From: Sipunculus nudus
Taxonomy: Eukaryota > Annelida > Sipuncula > Golfingiida > Sipunculidae
Reading direction: 5' to 3'
Length of the DNA stretch: 64,000 bases
NCBI GenBank assembly: GCA_026874595.1
Contig: CM049320.1
Coordinates: 23,259,714 to 23,323,713 of the forward strand
Made by a program: the position numbers and the translations under genes. The notes under the pieces are model-generated. The model ran no database searches. It saw nothing but the letters and a program-made list of their open reading frames with translations, and had not been told where the DNA came from. This document shows, piece by piece, positions 56,664-64,000 of this stretch. Position 1 is the first letter of the stretch, and each line of letters begins with the position of its first letter.

Positions 56664-59600
56664 CTGTAATGTATATAAAAAGAGTGAATTAATAAAAGAA
56701 ACATAACACTCGATGTTTCTCTTGAGCCTCATCAAAATCAACCATATTTCCGGAAATTTATCATGGAGATGCAACAAAGAAGCATGGTGACCTCTAACCT
56801 AATTAACTGTGTGGACTTAGCAGAGAATCGAATTTGGGCAAGATGATCTATTGGTAGATACTTAAATCTATTAAATCTCTGGTAAGTTATCAGGGTAACA
56901 CAAGTTAGCAGACACAACTTGTGCATAATACATGACCCGTGTTATACAGGTATATTTAACAATCCCACAAAAAAAATTAAGCTGAGGGCATCTTAATCTA
57001 CAATTTTTAATCTGAGAAGTGTTAACAAACAGTGATGGATCTTCATCCATAGCCCAACAATGCATCTTCCAATCTTCATCACTGAAAGCCTTTTGATTTC
57101 TCCTTGCAATATTTTGACCCAGGTTCAGGAAACTTATCTACACTAAACTTTGTTGTTGCTCCTGGAACAAGCCCAGCTACTTACTTTACTCGGGACTTAC
57201 AGATAGGTTTCAGAAGCAACTTGTCTACAGTATTAAGTCATGGATGTGAAATGGGATTTGGCATTGCTAGGGCTGTAACAATACACCTTCACAATACAAA
57301 GAGAACATTGTAATGTTATTTTCAGATGTTATACATGTAATAATCCAACGACTATATAACAATCCAATACAAAGTCAGCCTTTTAACTAGCCATCTCCTG
57401 TATTTTATTATTAAACTCAGTGACACAGAAATGTCGTTTAAGACGATCCATTGGCCATAAATTTGGTACTCGCGTACACTATATCATAAAATATATGGAT
57501 ATATAGCAAGGCATTAGGTAATGTGTCATCATATCAATGAAGGGACTTCACTTACCAGAACGTCCTTGTCATCATCGAGTGCCTGCTGGACCTTATTTCT
57601 CAGTGTGTTAAGGGCATCAGCGTCATCGGCTAGGGAAACGTTATCCACCACGCAGTAAGATTTGTCAAATTTGAGGTCATCACGTACATCGCTACTACTG
57701 TCCATCAGACTGAAGTATCCGTCAGCGTTCACATCAATCACCTGCAGAAAACACAAGTTAACAATCAACCATTCAGCAATGATGGCCAACCATCCAGGGC
57801 ATGCAATTTTTGGATATTAGGCAAAACATAAAGAGACTTGTCACAAGGGCTGTAGAAAATGTCAAAGCTCTTGAGGGTTTGGGATCTATGCATGAAATTC
57901 AAGCACAAATATTCAACTATTGCAATATTGTCAGTTCAAGAATTTTTTGAGAAATATTAAATAAGAATTTAATTTGCATTAGTTAATGATGATGAAGATG
58001 CTGAAACAGCAAACTGTTAAAACAACAGAGTACAAATGTATTATACATAATATGATAAATTACATTGGTACTAAACAAACTTAAAACAAAATATGTATAT
58101 ACACATAAATCAACATGCTGGGGGTATTTTTTGTTCCTTTCAATAAATTTTACAGAGCAAAGGTTTGCCAACCGATTCGCAGATTGCCATCCTGTATTGT
58201 GAATCAATCGGTTTGTCTTGCAAGCTGCCTGGTTAACATTCAACCATTAAACAATGATGGCCAACAACCTAAGCTAAGAAATTTTTGGACAGTTGGTAAA
58301 GCAAAAAGACTTGTCACCCTCTCTTTTTAGCTAATCAAAATTCTTTGACTTCTTCCTTTTTAAAGGCCTTGAACACAACTCCAAAAACTCTTCAGCTCAG
58401 TCTTGAAGATTGGTTATTAATAAATATTGATATTTATGTGGCAAAAGAATTAGTAAAGTTCAACAGACCTGCACACAAATTATATTGTTGCAATTCCTGT
58501 GGCCCCAGTGGGCTATTATAACAGAAGTTTTGACACTTTACTTTGTCTCACTTTTATGCAGTGAACATGCAATATGTATAGCATGTTTTGTATGAAAAAC
58601 TTAAAATTATTGAAAATAAATGGTTACAAGAGGAATTCTAGCATCAAGCCTCATGAACAGCAGAGAACATGGACAATTATTTCCCCTGTGAACCAATCGT
58701 GGAAGGGGATCGCTGGGCTCCCTATTGGCCAAACTATTCAAGGTGCCTGTTATATTTCGCCATTTTCAGTGTTACTCCATGACCTTGGCTAAATTTCATC
58801 AACGCAACTGCAAAGCCTTGGTTTTTACTGAATTTAATATGGGTCAATACCAATATTAAAATTACCATAACCTTGAAACAATTGTAATTGAGCACAAAAA
58901 AAGTAAACAAGAAAGTCAACCAAACTGGGTTTTCTTTATTTAAATTGGGTACATTGTACGACAATCTTGAGATCGATTCCTGACAGTCACATCAATATCT
59001 TAATGGACCAGCTGAATCGATTGATATAATGATATATTGATTAAACTTGCCAGCCCTACTTTCCGTGCATGTGTTTTCCTGTCAGAGGCAGGCGGAGGTG
59101 TTATTTCGACTACTGTTGATATTTAAGTCAGAGATGTAATGGTTTTATTTATATAGTGCATCTCATACTTGCCATGCTCCCAGTTCAACCAAAATGAAGC
59201 ATCTATGTTTGATACAAGTCAAACTATGCAAAGTTGACCAACTGAACAAGTCCATGATGAGAGCAAATTCTTAACTTATCAAAAGAAGACTGGGAATTGA
59301 AACCTGTTTTTATTCCACTTATTTTTACCACAATGTGTATTGTATCATCATCATCATATCATACTATAATTCACGGGAATCTGTTTGTCTGTCCGGATTC
59401 ATTTGCACGCTAGGGATCGCACGGTCGTCAAACTTCGTTGGAGGGTGCATCTTTGTCCGGGGAAGAAAAAGTTTATAATTTTTTAGGCGTTTGGTAAAGA
59501 AATGGCCTCAAAATCGATAAAAATATTATGGGTTTTATACCTGCGGTGTGCCATGGCAATTCTCACATAGTGCGCCCACGTCGTCCTGAATCTCCTCTCG

Positions 59601-60631
59601 CTAACCAATCAAATCGAACCTGACATAGTCTGCCAAACATTCACTAAGCGTCGGCCTTTTGTAAGCAGTCCGGAAAAGTCAACACAAATGAATGTTGTTG
59701 TGGGTTGACCGCTGGGACGAATTTAGACCGGGAACATCTCACCACTGCCCATATCGGCAATATGTCCCCCAATATTTGCACAAGTGGATCATGTTGCGGG
59801 TTAATCGTTGGGACGATTTTGGACATGGAACATCTCACCCCTCGCCAAATCGGCAACATGTCCCGCAATTTGGGTCAGTGCATTTCAAACGCACATGCCA
59901 TGTCAGTGCTTTTCAAACGCGGTCGCCAGTCAGGCAATTTACGTCTTTTCATGATGAATTCTATTGTTCACTCTACGATGTTGCGGTTGGTATTCACAAG
60001 GATTTGTTCCACTTTGGATTTGGACGGATGAAAACTAGCAGTAACTTAAACAATTATTTACCATGGACCAAGTGTGTCACATTTACATCTCTGACTGCAT
60101 ACAGTTCGCTTTTTTCCCGAACGGATCAAACAAAGCTCTCATTTTACAATATCAAATACTGGTGTCGTAAGTACTTATACCTACAAATTCCTTTGTGGTA
60201 ACTAATATGTAGCCCGTAATTATAGAATTTTTGGGTTTTACAAGAACACCTACATTGTACAGAAATATAATACATGCATATGGCAATGATGTGGATTATA
60301 GTAAAAAGACTAAGAAAATTAGTCCTGTGGTTTGGGGATCATTTTTCATACTAAACAGTGTTGTCTTTATTTGCAAGCGCAAGATAATTGCCCACACACT
60401 GAAACCATCTCAAATAGTTATTTGCCTAAAATCGCTAACCACATAACACGGGTAATCCCCTAGTCAGCTAAATATTGAATCGTATCCTAAATATCTGTAT
60501 CAGATCATGAGAGCAATATTACTCACAGTGTATTCCTCACGTTTCACATGGGGCACTTCCATGTTATGGGTAGAGGGACAGATATCTTCATACTTCTTGT
60601 TGGTGAAAATGTCCAGGCCAACCAAATGTAC
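56595..60631 (-). CDS. eIF5A, 3' part only (last three coding exons)
   Basis: eIF5A is the hypusine-containing factor that rescues ribosomes stalled on difficult peptide bonds and assists termination. Coding exons on the - strand are 60631-60527, 57741-57556 and 56663-56595, all phase 0, giving 119 residues to a TAG stop. The first has the hallmark [20 protein letters not shown]; the others form the C-terminal OB domain. The N-terminal part with the hypusine lysine loop is absent: I found no candidate between 60632 and 64000, so the gene is 5'-truncated by the window edge. From VRDDL to the end there are 66 residues, against 47 in human eIF5A, so this OB domain is longer and divergent. The gene is convergent with LIG3. 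It could be a divergent paralogue rather than the main eIF5A gene. Confidence 0.88.
57556..57741 (-). CDS. eIF5A exon: OB domain
   Basis: Sixty-two codons, phase 0 to 0, with acceptor ttctgcag and donor CTG|GTAAGT. It starts [20 protein letters not shown], as in the start of the eIF5A OB fold (GYLSL, EVRED). The following [20 protein letters not shown] is not like the usual LPEGDLGKEI segment and adds length. It ends [11 protein letters not shown], which matches the family again. Confidence 0.85.
59692..60201 (+). other. Open frame over a 96-bp tandem duplication, probably not a gene
   Basis: Two units 96 bp apart (GTTGTGGGTTGACCGCTGGG at 59697, GTTGCGGGTTAATCGTTGGG at 59793) lie in a 169-codon frame. 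Other frames on both strands are also open here, which argues that low stop density, not coding, explains it. It lies in an eIF5A intron. Confidence 0.25.
60527..60631 (-). CDS. eIF5A exon: conserved middle segment
   Basis: Thirty-five codons, phase 0 to 0, with acceptor atttcag and donor ACT|GTGAGT on the - strand. It encodes [20 protein letters not shown], then [15 protein letters not shown]. This aligns almost residue for residue with human eIF5A ([20 protein letters not shown]). Confidence 0.95.
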
Positions 60632-61260
60632 CTGAAATTGATATACAAACAGCATACAATGCCTATAATATGTACGAAGTACACATGACATCCAGTAATA
60701 TTACCCCTGATTTAGTGAAAAGGTGGGAGTACAGCCACACACATTATAAACTCATTTGATTGTACCCTTATTTTGTTCATAGACCTGTTGGGCGGTGAAA
60801 AGATTATACCAAACACTGCTCAAATAAAATGCATATTTGTTATATAATGAAGTTTTATTAACACATGTTGCTTTTCTGGGTGACCAGGAAAGACAACTTG
60901 GTTAAAGCAACATTTCTAAACCAAACCTAACTACATTATTCCATTTTTTAATATCCAAAACATCTCCTTTAGGCCAGAAAAAGGTATGGTTCTCATGCAC
61001 TTTTTTTAGAAACCAGTGCAGACGGGCAATATTTTATTTTTTACATTTTTGTATGTTTCGATAAAATGTCATGATCAGGGAAAAGCATGAAAATAACTGA
61101 TCATTATTGTTAAACAGGTAAAAGCACTACATAACAAAGGAAAACTGATCAAAATTGTATTATTTAATCTTCATGAAAGAGGAAAACCAAAATAAAATCT
61201 GTTGATGCAGGGGGTCAAAATTGTCGCAGGTGGTGCCTGAGAACCATACCTTTTATTTTG

Positions 61261-61285
61261 GAGGGGGGGGGGGGGGGGGGGGGGG
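61261..61285. repeat. Poly-G run
   Basis: A G run of about 24 bases broken by one A. It lies in the intron or upstream sequence of eIF5A. Confidence 0.9.
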
Positions 61286-61439
61286 CTTAGAACCTCTCTG
61301 TCAAAGGTATGTGTACTTGAAACTTATGTACTCACAACCTCCTTTGTGGTCATGTGTTCCTATTAGATGCATTGAACTGTATTTCCATTATTATTCTTTT
61401 TGCATGTACCACTCCCCCCTCCAATATGACAGAACTGTA

Positions 61440-63339
61440 TACACACTAGACACAGTAGGAATCTAGATTAATAATATCAACTGCATCTTTGTCTATCATT
61501 AATTTCCTTCATATGATCCCTAATGATTAGTAATGAATAATATGATTTACTTTTTTATCATTAAAATTGAACTGAAAAATACCATAGGTGACTGCATGGT
61601 GTTATTTGGAGTATGTGACATTCTATCCATCGATACAAGATTCTTTTATCATCAGTAACTGCAAGTTGATTTCCTGTTATTATAAACTAACAAATTCTTT
61701 ATTTTTCTTTAATTTGTTATTAAAAAACAATAAAAATTTATTAATTTATTGTTAATTGTTATGTTGTTGGTTAAAACTATTAGATGAGTTGGGTTGGACA
61801 CCTGGATCAACTGTGGCTGGCCATAAGCTGCCTACCTGCAACAGTGTATGGCTCGCCTCAAGCATGCATAATTTGCTGAAAGTTCAACAAGGTCAACATA
61901 CAGGTGACTCAAGAGGGGCTGGAGAGAGTTAAGGTCTGACATGGTCTCATAAAAACATTAATAAAAGCTACAATTTTTGGCCAATTTCTTTCAGCTTTCT
62001 AAACTAAAAAGCTGAAATCCTTGTGTGCATGATATGAAAATTATATCAACCGTGCTCACAGAAAACAAATGTGCCATGGTCAAAGTTGGGCAAAATTTAA
62101 GGTACTAATTTTATATTTATACTAATAACATATAAAATTTGAAAAATTCAGGACTAATTTGGGGTATTCAATTGAATCTTGATTAAATAATGTTACATCC
62201 CTGGCAAAAAAAACTCTAGCTTCAGCAATCCCCTTGTTAAGGGAGTAAATATATTTCTTGATTTTTTACATAGTGCATTATGTTTGGGCCCATAACTTAA
62301 AACAATTAAGCAATACTGACATCATTTCTGGCATATGCATAGAGAATGTATAGAAAAATATGTATATTATATATGATTAAAGTCACATCAGTGGTTTTGA
62401 TATTAGGCAGTCTTGAAGTGTAACAATGGGTTTGTAATGGAAAAAGGAAGTTTTTCATTAATATCTCGAAGGTATTAAGTCCTAGTGACCAAATTCTTGG
62501 CATGGTAGGGAATTTTGGAGACATCTAATTGTATGCCAAATTTTAGGAATTGAGAGCTGAAGCTGGGCAGCTGAGCTCTTGCAAACTGCATAACACTAGC
62601 TTGATGTAAACAATTTGTTACATGGTGCTTGAAAACTCGAATAAAATCTACAGTTTTTGATCAACTGGTTTCAAATTTTTGGTGTTAACTGACAAAATGC
62701 TAACAAAAACATGCTGAGAAAATTAAATCCACAGTACTTACAGTAAAAAAACGTGCCATTGTCAAAGTTGGGCAAAATTTAAGGTACCAATTTTTTATTT
62801 TTGTTAATATTTTAAAAAATTTAAAAGATTTTGATCTAATTTTGGGTATACAATTCAATTTTGATAAATTAAAGTTATATTACTGGAAAAAAGTCCATAG
62901 CTTTAACAAGTTTTGTGTTAAGTGATCAAATATCTTTCCTGATTTTTTACAAAATGCATTATGTTTGGGCCCATAACTTTTTTTAATTATATAATACAGA
63001 CATAATTTCTGGCATGTACATAGGAACTATATAGAAGAATATTTATGGTTAATATGAGGAAAAACAGATGAGTGGTTTTGATATTAGGCAGTCCTGAAGT
63101 GTGAAAATAGGATTTTAATAAAAAATTGAGGTTTTTCCTTAATTTCTCAAAGGAACGAAGTCGCAGAGACCCAGTTTTCGGCTTGGTAGGAGAACTTGGG
63201 GACATCTAACATTATGCTGAATTTTGGATTCCTAGGTCTTACGGTTTCAAAATGTGCCACATCTACGGACGGACGGACGGACAGACAGACGGACAATGGA
63301 CCACGACTATAGCTCAGATGACTTATAGTCAGCTGAGCT
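61440..63339 (-). mobile_element. Helitron-like element, family 1, copy g, 3'-truncated
   Basis: On the - strand it starts at 63339 with AGCTCAGCTGACTATAAGTC and a GTCCGTCTGTCTGTCCGTCC tract, and follows copy f to its TCCTACTGTGTCTAGTGTGT stretch, where similarity stops. About 690 bp of the 3' part, including the terminus, is missing. Confidence 0.65.
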
Positions 63340-63350
63340 AAAAATAAAAT

Positions 63351-64000
63351 TCTAGGTCCAGTTATTATGATTTGTGCCCTGTTAACAGATGACCAAATGT
63401 TTATTCTGGGGGGTATTTCAAAGCCGCATAGGATGAAGGATATGGGTAACAGAGATGTAATTTCAGATTTCCAAAGAGACTTTCCAAAGGCCTCCCTGCA
63501 TGTCAAGAAAAAAGATTCTAGGTCCAGTCATTATGATTTGTGCCCTGTTAATATAGGACCAAAACTTTATTCTGGGGGGTACTTCAGAGCCCCATAGCTC
63601 ACAGAATATGGGTAACAGGGACCTTATTTCGGGTTTCCATGTAGACCTTTTATGGGCTTCCCTGGAGGTGAGGACAGAAGATTCTAGGTCCAGTCATTAT
63701 GATTTGTGCCCTGTTTACAGATGACCAAATGTTTAAAGATCACAAAAGTAGAGAAAAAAAATCGTAAAAAATAAAAAAAATATAGCTGGCGCCACCAATC
63801 TCCAGAAATTCATGAAACACTCCATGATCAATATCCATGCAAAGAATCATGGTGATTAATGCATTAGTTGTTCAGATACTTGAGCTTTTGTATTAAATTT
63901 TGCATTATTCTGGGGGGTACTTCAGAACCCCATAGCTCGAAGCATATAGGTCACAGTGACCTTATTTCAGGTTTACAAGGAGAATTTCCATAGACCTCCC
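63351..64000 (-). mobile_element. Family 1-type interior with 166-bp tandem units, cut by window end
   Basis: Units begin at 63351, 63517 and 63683 (TCTAGGTCCAGT-ATTATGATTT on the + strand). They are the reverse complement of the type of sequence inside copy d (CTAGAATCTT, GGTCTCTGTTACCCATAT, TACCCCCCAGA, GGTGGCGCCAC). It continues past the window. Copy g appears to be inserted next to it. Confidence 0.55.

Overview
This is a window of animal nuclear DNA. It is AT-rich, with long introns, GT-AG splice sites and many transposon-derived repeats. The Helitron-like repeat families carry (GTCC/GTCT)n tracts and resemble those common in molluscs and other marine invertebrates. A lophotrochozoan, perhaps a bivalve, is my best guess, but it rests on repeat style and not on a search.

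Two protein-coding genes can be supported. The first is a complete DNA ligase III gene (LIG3) on the + strand, 5137-41516. I reconstruct it as 21 exons encoding about 1014 residues: a mitochondrial-type leader, an internal nuclear start, the PARP-like zinc finger, the DNA-binding domain, the nucleotidyltransferase with catalytic lysine K510, the OB fold and a C-terminal BRCT domain. Exon 19 adds a PBZ (poly-ADP-ribose-binding) zinc finger between the OB fold and the BRCT domain, which human LIG3 lacks. The second gene is eIF5A on the - strand. Only its last three coding exons (60631 down to 56595) are inside the window; the start and the hypusine-site exon must lie beyond position 64000 or were not found. 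The two genes are convergent, with about 15 kb between their stop codons.

Layout. 1-5136 is intergenic, with a 1.4-kb terminal-inverted-repeat element, a palindromic composite repeat, a tRNA-derived SINE and a small Helitron-like element. 5137-41516 is LIG3, whose introns hold at least five Helitron-like families (some nested), several TTA/TAA-flanked MITEs, SINEs, a 1.5-kb TIR element, a minisatellite grown from the exon 7 splice donor and a 144-bp tandem array. 41517-56594 is intergenic, with a fold-back MITE, two large Helitron-like elements side by side, and about 6 kb (50.4-56.5 kb) that is mostly unexplained. 56595-60631 is the 3' part of eIF5A. 60632-64000 is intron or upstream sequence, mostly a reverse-oriented Helitron-like element inserted into another.

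Most interesting: the PBZ finger in LIG3; the AUG-depleted leader upstream of the nuclear start; the splice-donor-derived minisatellite in intron 7; several repeat families sharing one Helitron/Helentron layout, with pre-insertion sites preserved elsewhere in the window; and an eIF5A C-terminal domain that is longer and more divergent than usual. All coordinates and translations were read by eye. No database search or RNA evidence was available.
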